The notes under the pieces are model-generated. The model was not told where the DNA came from, did not search any database, and was given only the letters and a program-made list of their open reading frames with translations. A DNA stretch of 64,000 bases, taken from the NCBI GenBank assembly GCA_035079385.1, contig JAVHKY010000025.1:21345294-21409293 (forward strand), given 5' to 3'. Source of the DNA: Aspidiotus rigidus. Lineage: Eukaryota > Arthropoda > Insecta > Hemiptera > Diaspididae. This document shows, piece after piece, positions 35,191 through 46,972 of the stretch (its first letter is position 1; the number at the start of each line of letters is the position of its first letter). The position numbers and the translations under genes were made by a program.

Positions 35191-35579
35191 AGCTCATTAT
35201 AGCTGTAGGCAAGGTTTCTGGACTTTTGGGCGCGAAGGGGTACGCCATTTACTGGTGGACCAATAAAAATGCCAATTTGTGAAAGGTCTGCAGTTGTCAC
35301 CGCCGGATATACCCGCGTAGTAGGGTGCGGGTGGTAGCCGGATATTATGGAGCAAATCATAGACGCCTTTTACCCACATAGAGCGTCTACCAAATTAGAA
35401 AATTGAAATATTGGTTTTTAATAGAGCTTTCAAAAGGTGTTCCACAAAATCATACTTTCAGTGGTGTAGCACTAGGAATGGTGTCAAGGGGTCCGGGCTC
35501 CTCGGAACTTGAACATTTGCCTTAAAATACTGTCAAAATTACAGAAAAAAACCTACTCGACCTGGGAATTCGAATTTCA
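35190..35579. other. GC-richer island next to the virus-like block, origin unclear
   Basis: 35200-35395 is notably less AT-rich than its surroundings and reads like a short repeat or SINE-like piece, but I found no RNA polymerase III boxes. 35460-35510 (GTGTAGCACTAGGAATGGTG ... GGGGTCCGGGCTCC) resembles a transposon-end sequence common in arthropods. No gene called. Confidence 0.35.
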
Positions 35580-35592
35580 TTTTTTTTTTTTT
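35580..35592 (-). repeat. Poly-T run at the edge of the virus-like block
   Basis: 13 T on the plus strand, that is, poly-A on the minus strand, 18 bases beyond the stop codon of the zinc-ribbon frame. It could be the poly-A end of a retrocopied transcript, or chance. Confidence 0.6.
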
Positions 35593-35610
35593 AATTGCGT
35601 GAGTTTGATT

Positions 35611-35879
35611 TTAGATGAGTATATTATAACTTCTTATATTTATTTTCTTCCCGCACTCATACACTTTGTCAACTAATTTTAATTCATCATTTGGTTTTTT
35701 CATTAATAAATGTTTACATTCTTTACACCAATATTGATTTTTCCCAAAGTCATTATTTTTTTTAATTTCATACATTTTGTACATAGATGAACTTCACCAG
35801 TTTCAATAGCTGAAACATCAATAAATGAAACATTTGGTATTGTTTTACAAATTGAAATAATCTTCTTAGATGAATCCAT
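35611..35879 (-). pseudogene. Zinc-ribbon protein, virus-like, one-base frameshift
   Basis: A minus-strand frame starting with ATG at 35879 and ending TAA at 35611-35613. Read through, it encodes about 89 residues with an N-terminal MDSSKKIISICKTIPNVSF segment, a CTKCMKLK cysteine pair and, after an A8 run, a second pair WCKECK. CxxC...CxxC with this spacing is a small zinc ribbon. A single-base deletion in the A8 run (35756-35763) breaks the frame before the second pair. Composition is very Lys/Asn/Ile-rich. Zinc ribbons of this kind occur in AT-rich large DNA viruses and mobile elements; I cannot name a family. It lies downstream of the coiled-coil frame in the same orientation, as if in one transcription unit. 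Confidence 0.55.
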
Positions 35880-36104
35880 TCTTCTTAATTATATAGAATA
35901 TATATTTTTTTTTGAGAAATTTATTAAGAATAAGATAGACCTAAAACCTTCCAAAAACAAACATAAAAAACGACATAAAATCCTTCCAAAAATAGACATA
36001 AAACCTTTCTAAAATAGGTATGAAAATAAACATTCAAATAATATAATCGTTCAAAATAGACCTAGACCTCTAAGTTCAAGATTTTTATTTCTTAGGTTTT
36101 TGAT
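35880..36104 (-). other. AT-rich spacer between two virus-like frames with short repeats
   Basis: On the minus strand it holds three variants of (G)GAA(A/G)GGTTTTATGTCTATTTT about 30-40 bases apart (35940-36030) and then a very AT-rich ATATATATTCTATATAATTA stretch just ahead of the ATG at 35879. Compact spacing and an AT-rich leader suit a viral or element-type gene boundary; promoter function is a guess. Confidence 0.4.
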
Positions 36105-37925
36105 TTATGACTGATTTTTCAGACTCACTGGTCTTTGCATAAATTCTTTCTGTTTTATCTTTAGATGAATATCTGAATCTTTGACAGCAACTCTTGTGAA
36201 TTTATTACCAAAATCTATTTTCATTTCATCTACCTTCTTTTGAATTTTCATTAATTCTGAAACTGGTAATAAATTGAATGATTTTGTTATTTTAGAAATA
36301 TCCAAACCAGAATCATATTTAACAGCTTTTTAAGCAATCTATCATTTTCTTCTTTCAATTGATTATGGCTTAATCATAATCGCACATCAAAAGAGAATGT
36401 TTGAACAGTAAATCTGTGAGCAGCAGAAAGGAATGAGAGAACAGTTGAAAAATGTAAGAAATGAACAGCAATGGTACACAGTAAATAGAATTAGTGGAAC
36501 ATTAAAAATGATCTTTTTTCAGCAGCAAAATAATATTGAAATGAACAGTCAATGCTCAACAGCAATTAAATTTCTCTCACCTCAAATCACTCAGTTTTTG
36601 ACACAAATAAGCCTGCCTTCCAAAACATCATGATAGGCAACTTCAAGAACAGTAAGATTAAGTTCTGAACTTCGAAAAGATGATTCACGTACATGTCATT
36701 GCAAGAATACAAAATTCTTAAAACTTGATGAAGAGGAAGGAGCGACTACGGTATTTTATACAACATTGAGCAGTTTTGGCCGGCTAATATCAAAGAAGCT
36801 TCTACCTACAATGATCTCAAAAAAGAAAGGGTGGAATAGCTTTGATGAGTTCAAAAAATATCAGTATGGGGTTTGGAAAATTTGTATTAATTTTAATGAC
36901 ACTTCGGATTTTTTGTTCATGTCCCTTTTTTCCAAAATATTTAACATGCAAACACTCTTTGGACATTCTCTGGGTATGCTCATCCACCTCCAACTTTGTG
37001 ACGCTTCTCCTCAGACAAAAAATGTACCCCTAGGGCAGAAACGTAATTGAGGGCGCCCCGCAAAGGCAAAGGAAGCTCTGTTAGTGCAATGATTATTATG
37101 TTTTATTTCTCCGTTCTAGTCAGGGTTCCAGTCTCCTCAACTTCATTTAATATTATTCTATTTCAGATTTTTGACAGATTTCATTTTGTTCTAGACTTTC
37201 GGCGGATTTTATTATATTTTAGACTTTTGACTGATTTTATTTCATTTTCTTACTTTAGCAGTCTACTGCTGAATTAACGCATTTTGCTGTTCAAATTTTT
37301 TTTTGAGGTTGTAAATATTATTTGCTGCGCAATCCTCAATTTGCTGTTTAATGCGACCTTTTACTGTGCATTATTTTCTTTGCTGTGGGATCCTCATTTT
37401 GCTGTGATTACATTCTTACCACTGCGTAAACCATCTTTTATGCTGTGCTCTAAAGTCCAACCCATTGATTATTCTCTTCTTTCAAGTGTTTACTATTATT
37501 CAGAAGATTTATTAAATCATTTAATAAATTTTGATAAAGTATATTATTACATCTTGCTTCACAAGCAGGAGCAAAAATTGCATTAACAAGCTTTCTGTAA
37601 TTCTTTTTAGTTTCATCATCAAAATTGTTCTCATTAATTCCTTTATGAAATTCTTTGATCAAGTCCATGTATGATTTAGCAATATCTGATGTTGATTGAT
37701 TTTCATAATAATGTTTTAAATTTTCTAAATTAAAACTTATCATCTCTTTTACATCCGCTCTAAATGAATTAACTATTGAAGTTAATGTAACGAAAGATTT
37801 TTCGTTTGCTACTTATACATAAAATTTTTCTAAATTTTTTTTACCATTTACCTCTCCCTTTCCCATTCCAGTTACCATTTTCCATTTACCATTCTCAAAA
37901 AATTTTATAAATAAATAATAATGGA
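36105..37925 (-). pseudogene. Coiled-coil, virus-like protein, split by an insertion
   Basis: Minus-strand coding traces in two parts. 37464-37925 has one in-frame TAA (37813-37815) and otherwise an open, Lys/Asn/Glu-rich frame including EMISFNLENLKHYYENQ and FAPACEARCNN. 36105-36366 has a frameshift in a T5 run near 36327 and ends ...MQRPVSLKNQS. The parts join across a 1.1-kb insertion at a 9-bp duplication; both sides of the join are heptad-like, rich in Leu, Lys, Glu and Asn, indicating a coiled coil. No start codon was identified at the upstream end. I do not recognise the family; codon choice (AAT, GAT, AAA, TTA) is far more AT-biased than the host exons. An AT-rich dsDNA virus or large transposon origin is inferred. 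Confidence 0.5.
36358..37472. mobile_element. 1.1-kb insertion with exact 9-bp target duplication
   Basis: ATTGATTAT occurs at 36358-36366 and again at 37464-37472. Removing one copy plus 36367-37463 restores a continuous frame in the interrupted virus-like gene. Ends are weakly alike (GGCTTAATCA on the left; GGGTTGGACT as the reverse complement of the right). Subterminal zones carry ACAG(C/T)AAA(A/T) words, plus-sense at 36410-36570 and minus-sense at 37260-37440. A 9-bp duplication fits Mutator-like (MULE) elements best, though other groups make 8-9 bp duplications. No transposase was found. Confidence 0.75.
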
Positions 37926-37929
37926 TCAT

Positions 37930-38560
37930 GCCACACTAATCAAATTGATGAGAATTCTCATTGAGTCAGACAGTAGAGAGAATGTTGCCAAGAAGTTGGT
38001 TTTCTAGACTTGCGGTGAGCTATCGACTACAGCTTCGCGTTTGATTGAATTGGGAAAATGTGCGCAAATTCTTGTTATGTTAGGTGATGAATCGCGGTAA
38101 GAATCGACTCTTACCCCGCGTATGATCGAAGCTGTAAAATGTAGGGAAATTTCCATTCTAAGGCTTGTGTTACGTGGTCTTCTGCTGTGGACTCGAGATA
38201 GAACATTGACCACAGCCCCGCATATGATCAAAGCAGGGAACTGTTGGGAAATTCTCGTTGTGTCAGACAATAGATGAAAAATTACCGAAATGCTGACCTT
38301 CTGTTGACTACAGCCTCAATGTGCGAAAATTCTCGGCGATGGATGGATTATTAACGAAAAGCTGGTCCTCTGTTGTGGACTCGTGATGAGTGATCGACTT
38401 CAGCACCGCATCGAATTGGTCGAACATTAGAATGTGAATTTACGAAGTGGCTCTTCTCCTGTTGTAAACTCGTGACGAGAAATCAGCATTATCTCGAGTT
38501 CAGGTCAGGGAAGGACTTCGTGGAAATTCTCGTTGTTCTTGACTTGAGGAAAAAATTTTC
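37930..38560. repeat. Degenerate ~110-140 bp tandem repeat
   Basis: Recurring words AAATTCTCGTTGT(G/C)T, GACTCG(T/A)GA, ATCGACT(A/T)CAGC and CCGCATATGATC return about five times with heavy divergence. The virus-like block sits against its left edge. Confidence 0.55.
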
Positions 38561-40830
38561 TAGGTAGAAAAATATGAATCTAGCGAGACAGACTTTATTA
38601 ATGTTCAGAAAGAGATCCCATAACTTCAACAGACTATAAAAGCTATAAAAGGGAACTCAGAAAGACTAGGAAAGTGACACCACTTATTGGCGTAAACCAG
38701 ACATATTTTTTTGAGTACCCTTTAATCTGTTTCATCAGGGGCTATCCTAAATTGCGGGAAGATCTGACAAAGGTGATGGCAAATGGTTGTAGAATGTAAA
38801 ATTGATGGAACAAATGAGGTAAGCCTCATATTTCGATACAGCTTTAGGTTGAAACACGAATTGGGAGGAACAGGTTTTACAGAGGATAGGGGTCGCTTAC
38901 AACTTCTGAAATTGGCTATAAAAATTGATACAAAGTTAGCACACCTTTTTTAGGCTATTCCCATCTCTGGGTGCTGCGCTGATGCTCTGATAAAGGAATC
39001 AGAGATACCGACTAATTCTGCAATATTGTTAGAACGAACTGACACGAATTACAGAGACCATTTTCGTGTCAGAACCTCACTTCGGGGGGGCTTGGATTAC
39101 GAACCCGTTCAACTCAGTCAAGAACCACATGTTGTTCATTACTGTCATAAGTTCCTAGAGAATGGCAACAAACGTAACCAACAGAGAAACGTGATTTGCT
39201 TTTAATGCGCTCAAATATACAAATCTGAGTAACCTCCGGGAGCGCATACGGCATTCTCATCTAGTTATATTTCCGATGTACAGAAGTAAAGTATTACGGT
39301 AGTGCTCGCTCAGCATGCCGCTGACGAAGCGAGCGAAAGTCCGATATTTTAAAAACAGATACGCATTAATGGAACGTGATACTCGTCACCGCGGCGATAC
39401 TAGGACGAAGGAGACACACTACTCTCATCCATACGATGCGACTCCGACATCGAAAAGGCAGACAGGGGCAAAAGGGGGCAAAATGGCAAACGCAACGACT
39501 GAAAGATATAAAGTTACAATTGGTACCAGCACCACGTCGCATCAGCGTATTTTTCTGTCTTCGTTATACCATATACGCGGACGACGACTAATATATGCAA
39601 ATTACGTGGAAACCATTAGCTCAAATAGTCTACAGCTATTTATATAAACTGAAACTTTTAACTTCTCTTTTGTTAGCTCGTTCATTCCATTCTGCGTAAA
39701 GTTAGCGTCTCGTAAAAGTTACGCACTCTCGAGTAGTAATTTAAAACTTATGCCCCGAGGTCGGTGAGGCGGTACACAATGTTGTAATGACAACTGGGAA
39801 TTAGATCAGGCTAGATGAATTCCACGGTACAGGACGTCGAATAACGCGTGAGAATTTTTTACTCCGTACGTCTCTTTTTTCACTCGTTTTTCATTTCGCT
39901 CCCCTTTTTTTTCTCTCTCCTCCCTCTCTCTCTCTCGCTCTCTTTCTTCCCAAGTCGTAATTTATTCTCGCGCCTTTAACTCTCCTCATTTCTTACTTCG
40001 CTTTAACGTTCGTTTTAATTTCTATTATACAGTAATTTTTTTCTCTCGCTTTCTTCAATTCGCGAAAATAGAATGTTGGAATAATTTGAAAGCTAGAAAA
40101 AAAAGCCATATATTTTCAAAATAGCGTAGTAGAATATTCTGTACCACACGTGAAGCCGGTAAATTAATGCGAATTCAGATCGGTGGCGTCAAAGTATGAG
40201 AATTAAAGAAGAACAACTGCATTGTGGTCGTGCCACGACGTTATCCAGAAAACAGGAAGTCAGACAAATTGTTCTAATTTAGTCATAATTTCCGAACGAT
40301 TCACTTCTGTGGAGAGTCATTCGTATTTCTTTCCATGATTATAATCATATTGTACCGACTCCCTTTTTTGACGAATCGATAATAATATCTTTCAAAAGTC
40401 CACTTTCAACTCTTGGATATTCTCCCTCTTCTTGAAAACCGGCCTTTTTGTTTCTTTTTTTTTTTTTTTCGAAGTTATTGAAGAATGCATGTGAAACTTC
40501 CTGTGGCAAGAATGGAAGAAGATCTTCTAATTCTCTCAGCTCGCGATGGTGTCAGGACCAAGCCTGTGCTCTGTAGAGTGGAGTCGACAGGACGTTCAAA
40601 CTATTATTAAATTTATATATGTAATACATTAAAATTTCTTCTATGCCGAATTGATGCCTCTCAATTTTTCTCAGAAACCTATTTCTTGACCCAAGTTTCA
40701 TTGAGTCGTCCACTTTTTTTGTCTTAATCGACGAGCTTACGTGGTGTCACAGTTACTACGGCGTTATCGTTCATCTACCGAAAATGTCCGCATTAGTATG
40801 TAATACTCACGTTTATTCGCCGCGATTTGT
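38561..40830. other. No gene seen
   Basis: AT-rich up to about 39.2 kb, then unique-looking ACG/CGT-rich sequence with a CTCTCTCTCGCTCT stretch near 39920-39945. A 110-codon frame at 39315-39647 shows no family motif. Confidence 0.45.
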
Positions 40831-40839
40831 TGCGACGCG

Positions 40840-41340
40840 TAACTTACCTTATCGGGTGACGAGATTTTGATGCCCCAGGAGGTACACTTGCTTGTCGCCA
40901 TGAAGCGCGGGACCTGAACATGGGTAATAGTTAGAGGAGATATCAAAAAACGGCAAATGGTATTGTACTCAGCGTCAAAAATACCTCCAGAAATACGAGC
41001 TCCAATAGTTCATGTTCAATCTGGAAGTTTGAAATTTGTTCATGGGTGTAATAAACCCTACCAGCGCTAGAATGGCGCCCGATAAAAACGAAACAATGGT
41101 CACTGACGTAGCTTGTGGACAAACGCACAAGTTTTTTTCTCATCGATCAAAACTAATTTTTTGGATGAACTGTATTATAGGCAATTTAAAGCTGTACAAA
41201 TTTCGTCCCCCCGCCTTATGGCTCGTTCTCGACTTACATTGAGATAAATCAACCGAAAATCCTGCGGAAAAATTGTCCTATTCCCGTTTTCGATTTTGTC
41301 GACTGTAGCGCTCCAATGGATAAGTGACCCGCATTATTTG
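40840..41340. repeat. Dispersed repeat related to the 415-bp unit
   Basis: CCAGCGCTAGAATGGCGCCCG (near 41061) to GTCGACTGTAGCGCTCCAAT (near 41300) is collinear with the tandem units at 29.7-32.0 kb. The preceding part (TCAGCGTC-AAAATA, TAGTTCATGTTCAAT) recurs at 44.8-45.0 kb, so the family is a mosaic larger than the tandem unit. Confidence 0.65.
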
Positions 41341-44200
41341 ACGACTCTCGTACAACGAAGGGATATTCAACTCTTCGCTGACTCTCCGCTTCCCAACCAA
41401 TGAGGCGTATGGCTCTGTAAGCGCCCATGTAATTTATTTCTAACTCATTGGTAAAAAATTCACATGGCGATTGCAGCGCTATTCTGGTTGATAAATAGAG
41501 TGTAACATGAAACCAATGAATCTCTACCATCTTATCATTTTGCCACTCTATTTGAATCATGATGAATAGATATCGACAATAAAGTATTCCAATTCATACA
41601 CTTATTACTTCTATGTATAATAAACAGAAAATCTTTTCCTCTGTTTTCCTGGATGCGAGAGAAAGGTAGCCTAAATGAGATGCATTGTAGATTCAGAAAG
41701 CTTGTACATCGTCCCTTAAGTATCTGAAAAAAAACTGCAAGAATGTTATTGAACAATTTCTATTCCTCCTCAACGAAAATCGGAAGTGAGAATCGCGCGT
41801 TATTTTCCCTAGAGTAGTAAAACGTAATAATTGCTAGGTACAATAAACGCTACATTGCCGCCGCATCGCGTTATCGCACTCTTTTTTTTTTCATCGCTAC
41901 AATTTTTTTTCCTCGTCGAAACGAGAAATAACCAATGACTGATGAATCAACATTCTTATCGCAAATGTTTTCGAGTACCAGAAGAATGAAAAAAAAAAAA
42001 AAAAAAAACTTCGATTCAAATTATTCGTATTAAATCCAAGTCGTTTAGTTTTGTATACAGAATATCAGAAGGAAAAACAGCGTAGAGGGGCTTACGCGTC
42101 AACTTGGAAATTAAATCTCCCGAAAGCCGGTTAAAATTTCGCGCGAACTTTTTTCAAACCGAGAAAACCTAAATTCCCTCGAGGAGACCGCGACGATTCC
42201 GCCAGCACGCATTCTTATCCCGTTACTATCTTGTCGATGTTTGTAGTAGCGTGCTGCATGTTATTATTCGCAGATAAGGTGTGCGCCCTATAACAAGCGA
42301 CCGAAACTTTCCGAATTCGAGTCACCGATGCGATACCGATATTAATTTACTGCTTCGGCTGCGACGGCAACGGGGAGGGGTCGGGGGCGTGTACCGTACG
42401 AGTCTATCAGCATCTACGCGATAACTCATTTTAACCAATGCATAAGTTATTAAAAGTTTGCGTGTTCGACCGAAAAAGTATGTTGAAAGAAAAGTTTTTA
42501 CTGCTTCGTGTGAACAGAAAACAGAAACATACGAGCGTCCTGGGAGTGATGCATGCATACACATAACCTCATCTACAATGTAGCAGCTGAACGGAGCGGG
42601 GGATGAGGAAAAAAGGTATGTGTACAACAGCTATTCGCTCCATCGAGAAGACTTCCGAGATAATTCTCTTTCGCGTTCTTCTGGTTTTCATCTCACAAAC
42701 GATCCGTATTCTGGTTGTGCGCTGCAAATTCCGATAGCGTGTATCCAGTGAGAAATTAAGGATGAAAGACACGGACCGAGCACGTCTTAGAAATGAAAAA
42801 AACTCTTTTACGCGATTGAAATTTCACATCGAAGTTATGATGATCAATACAGTTTATAAAAATGTAGAAAGTTGGATTTATTTTCAGTATTTTTATAGAC
42901 AGTAATGACTAATGACAACAATTTTTTTCTTTCGTTTTCATTGAATTAAGGAGCCTTGCAACTGCACTTGGAGTTAAGAGTTCGGAATTGGCAGACACGA
43001 ACAATAAGGATGAATATGAATTCGATGATGTTATAGAAATAGGTGGATCGGAGACGGATAAGGGTAACTTTGAATTAATACGATCCAGAAGCCCTTGCGA
43101 CTCTGCGGTTTTTGCATTGTCAATTTTGTTTGTTCAATCTTAGAAGTATTCTTCCGGTGAGGGTAACTTCTTTGCGCTGCGCAGTTAAAGACAGTTTGAA
43201 ATGGGCTACAGAATTGGAGTTTTTTTGATAGTTTCAATCTTATTGAACGAACGGTAAAAAGGACCGGAAATTATACCAGGAGGAAAAAATGAGGGAGCAG
43301 TTATACGAGATGGTGTGGAGGGATCAGTTACGAAAGGTGGACGCAATGATTGCATTTCTGAAGAGAAGAGGAAAGAAATCGAGATGGTAAAGCATATGGC
43401 AGCAGCCATCAGTTACTCTGGAAGCGCGGTTGAGGGAGTCCCGGGGAAAATGATAGCAAAGAAGGAAACTCATGATAGCACAGGGAGGATGTCTCTGAAT
43501 CAGTACCTTACATAGGGAAGCGCACAAACTAGGTGATGAAGGTATTCAGTGGTTATGATGTAGATGTAGGTATCCGTAACAACCCGCCCATGGTGAAGAG
43601 AATAAGCGATGACCAGATGGGAGCTCAGTTGTGAACAATAAGAAAGCATCTATCGTGGGTGAGACTGGGAGAAAGTTCGACATCAGGAAAGTGAGAAGAT
43701 AGGAAGTCGCTGTTTGGCAAAGAATACAGTGTAGAACAACGCAATATTGAGGAATATTTGAGAACATACATGTAAAAAAGAAAACTCTGAGAACAGATGG
43801 AGATTGCAAAGGCAGAGAGGAGAAAAGTTAGCCTTTTGAACAATGTAATCATGTTGAACAGCTAAAGATTAATCAGCTTAATGATTGGACGAGAGGGAAA
43901 GAATAGAAACGACCAATGAGGTGACGGCACCCCTGGTATAGCCAATAAAAACATAGCTAATGGATTAAAGAGTCAACCAATCACAATGCAGCATTGTTGT
44001 AGCTAGTGTTATACTATGAGAATCCCCATGTTTAAGACCTTGTTCTTCAGTAACGCACGAAAGTACTCTTGTAAGCAAACTAATGAATTAAAATGGTATA
44101 CTTGAAATCTTCTTAATTTCCAGTGCGCTACTTACACCTCATCACCCTCAAATTATTTCCGATGATATTCAATTTGGACCTTCGAGCTCTGTGTATGTGA
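41341..44200. other. No gene seen
   Basis: Includes an A20-class run near 41991-42008 and a unique-looking block at 41.8-42.8 kb. Frames up to 103 codons carry no recognised domain. Confidence 0.45.
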
Positions 44201-44400
44201 AAAACTGTGGTTCTGAGTGGAGCGCGAGCGTGTTCGGGAAATTTCGAGCCATGTTATATTTATGGGGGGAGGGGGAGGGATTCCGATCATACAGCTATAC
44301 ATGAAGATATATTATCAGGAATGAGACTTGAAAAAATATCGACCTAATAATCGACTCTAATCGATTACACATAGGTATGGACGAATTTCAAATTTTTGAA
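44200..44400. repeat. Fragment of the GGAACC/monomer family
   Basis: TTTATGGGGGGAGGGGGAGG, GGAATGAGACTTGAAAAAAT and ATCGACC words follow the order seen in the 61436-61568 and 6329-6694 elements. Ends are not preserved. Confidence 0.5.
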
Positions 44401-44809
44401 ACTATTCGCGAGCTCCGCCAGGAGCGCTACCGAGCACGTGGATGAAAACATGGTGAAAGAAGAAAAAAGAAATCAACTCTCTTAACATGGGTGATGATTT
44501 TCAGAAACTTTGTTATCGTTAACTGTTCGTAAATTTTTGAAAGTGAGATGTACAAAAGATTGAGAGAGGTTCTTTTCACTGATTCTTAATGTTTCCTAAG
44601 TGGGTCTTTATTTGCTAGTTTTTCGAAAAAAATGAAAAATAAGGAAATTCGTTGTGTTACGGGGTACTTCTAGAAGTATTTCCGACGCAGAATTCGTGTA
44701 CAATGCCATTTTTCGTTTTTTGATATTATCCTTCATTGTCGTGTTATACTCTTGTTTAGATCCCGCGCTTCTTTGCGAAAGGCAAGTATACTTTCTCGCG
44801 CGTTGGAAT

Positions 44810-45012
44810 TGTTGAGCTCGGTAAGATACATCACGAGCCGCAACGAGTCGCGGTAATTAAACATGAGTATTGCGCGGTAATGAGAGGTGATATCGAGAAG
44901 TGACGAATGGAATCGTATTCAGCGTCGAAAATATTTGGAGGAATACCTTTGATAGTTCATGTTCATTTCAAAAGTTGGAATTCATTCATTTATCAGAGTT
45001 GAAGATGACTAA
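44810..45012. repeat. Second copy of the 40.84-41.04 kb repeat segment
   Basis: Shared words include GAGAGGTGATATC / GAGGAGATATC, ATTCAGCGTCGAAAATA / CTCAGCGTCAAAAATA and ATAGTTCATGTTCA-T-T-AA-GTT. Same orientation, about 4 kb apart. Confidence 0.55.
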
Positions 45013-45058
45013 TTGGGCAATGGAACATATCTCCTGCTCGTGATCGAGTCTCTAACAA

Positions 45059-45326
45059 GGAACTTGTTTTATGAGGGTGGTATGGGGAGTGGGTTGAAGA
45101 AAAGAAAAAGAGGCAGACAGGGCGCTGTCGTCATCTGAAAAAACGTTGGACCCAACATTTTTTCGAGTAATGTATGACAGGGGAGGAAATTGAAAAAAAT
45201 ATCGAGTATAGAGTTATATCTGGACTTTTGAGCGTGAGCTTTTAAGGTGGTGAGAAACAAAGTTTGTTCTTCGTTTGGGGGGGGGGGGAGGAGTATAAAC
45301 AATGAGATGAATATAAGACAGGTTCT
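45059..45326. mobile_element. 268-bp copy of the GGAACCTGTTTTATG inverted-repeat family
   Basis: The left end GGAACTTGTTTTATG (45059-45073) and right end TATAAGACAGGTTCT (45312-45326) are diverged forms of the 15-bp perfect ends of 61436-61568; both copies continue outside with CTGT-TTCCTC-like or CTGTTTGCCTC flanks. One monomer-like GACAGGGGAGGAAATTGAAA unit lies inside. Confidence 0.6.
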
Positions 45327-45399
45327 CTGTTTGCCTCAATTAACGGAGTTGATAAAAACAAGCCCGAGCAGCTAAGGAAGTAGACTGCTTTAATTTTTT

Positions 45400-45401
45400 C
45401 C

Positions 45402-45430
<29 letters not shown>
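45400..45430. repeat. Poly-T tract
   Basis: About 27-30 T in the intron, of unknown origin. Confidence 0.85.
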
Positions 45431-45435
<5 letters not shown>

Positions 45436-46972
45436 TTATCGAGAGTTCTTTAGGTTACAGTGTGGTTATATCAAACTAGGTTGAAGGATATTTGAAAATG
45501 TCCTTGTTGGATAGTACAAGAGTTTTGTTAAGACGGTAAATAGTAGGATGTCAAATCAGACGGCAGTGCCGATCTGAACTGATTGGGTAGAATTTCTGTG
45601 ATGAGATTTTCTTATTCGAGCTCAAAGTACCATCTGGTAAGATAAAGCTTCCTTTTTTTCCTCCAGAATGACTTACACAGAGTATTTTCATCATATCTAT
45701 ATCTTACTTTTTCAGTTTTTAAAAGATTACTCGAGGAACCGCTATTTCTGTGGATACAAGTTTTCGTACTTACTATGTTGAAAATGGAAATGTACGTACT
45801 TCAATATTGAAGACACCTCTCATCATTACCATGTGGCTTCTTATTCTTCATCTACTGAACTCACAAGTTGAACTCAGAGGATTTCTGTGTTTTTCGATTA
45901 TTTGAGCTAACTTAATACAGAGTAACTTCCGCATAATTTGCATACTCGCACGTACATTTCGGAAGGAAAAACATGCAGAAAAATACGCTGATTGTACTTT
46001 TTTTTTTATCTTTTTTGTCACTGCGTTTGACATTTATCCGCATACCTTCATTAGCGTCTGCACGTCCCCACTCAACCCCGGAATCACATCACATCGGAAA
46101 GTTCCATCGCCACCGTGACGTGTATCACGTACCATTAATGCGTATCTGTTTTTAAAATATCGGACCTCCGCTCCGCAGTATGCTGCTGGCCGCATACTAT
46201 ACATATATAATATGCACTTGATACTTCACCGTTCTGTATCGAAAATAACCAGATAAAAATGCCATACATGCTCCCGGCAGCGACTCCGTTATTCCGAAAC
46301 CGTAATACTAAATTCGTAAATTTAACCGTATTGAAAGTAAATCACGTCGTTCTCTCGGTTACACTGCACCAGCGTACCACTCGATTCTCTTCCACACAAT
46401 GCACGAGACGAGTATTATATCGTACTGCGGAATTTTTAATTACTTCAGGGTTTGTGTATCGGAACCGGAGCTGATTCGATTTTTCTTTTCCACTCGCCTG
46501 CGTCGATAGTCTTGCATACGCGGTTCGCCGTAAATACCCGAGAGTTAGGTACGTATACTAGAACGCAACGGCAACGTAGGGTTGGAGGGGAGCGAGTCTG
46601 TATTTTCTCGACATTTTCTCGTTCAACTTGATACTGTAATATTGTATTATATACGACGTACGTGCTCTACGATAAACGTGAATGGATGCGGATTGCAATT
46701 GTTGCTTTTTCGCTACGACTCTCTACGACAGGAAAAAGATGGAGCGTATTCTTCGTTCTTCTTCTATTGCAATTGCGCCATTATAAATGATTAAGCGGAG
46801 TTAAACGTGCTTTCTTTACGTCTTTTCATATATACATGTTAGCAGAAAAAAAAAAGAAAAAAAAAAAGGGTTCAACCGACATAACATTCAAAGAGAAGAG
46901 GAAGTAGAAAAAATTAAAGAGAAGAGCTAAAAAAATAAATAGAGGGTTGTGCTGGAAAGGAACGCGCGAGAT
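45431..46972. other. Unique-looking intron, no gene seen
   Basis: ACG/CGT-rich DNA that includes the 3' flank of the nested gene. I see no AATAAA on the minus strand in the first 200 bases after its stop. An A-rich run lies near 46848-46868. Confidence 0.4.

Noticed and set aside
35190..35395. Possible tRNA-derived SINE in a GC-richer island
   Set aside because: I could not identify A and B boxes or a simple-sequence tail.
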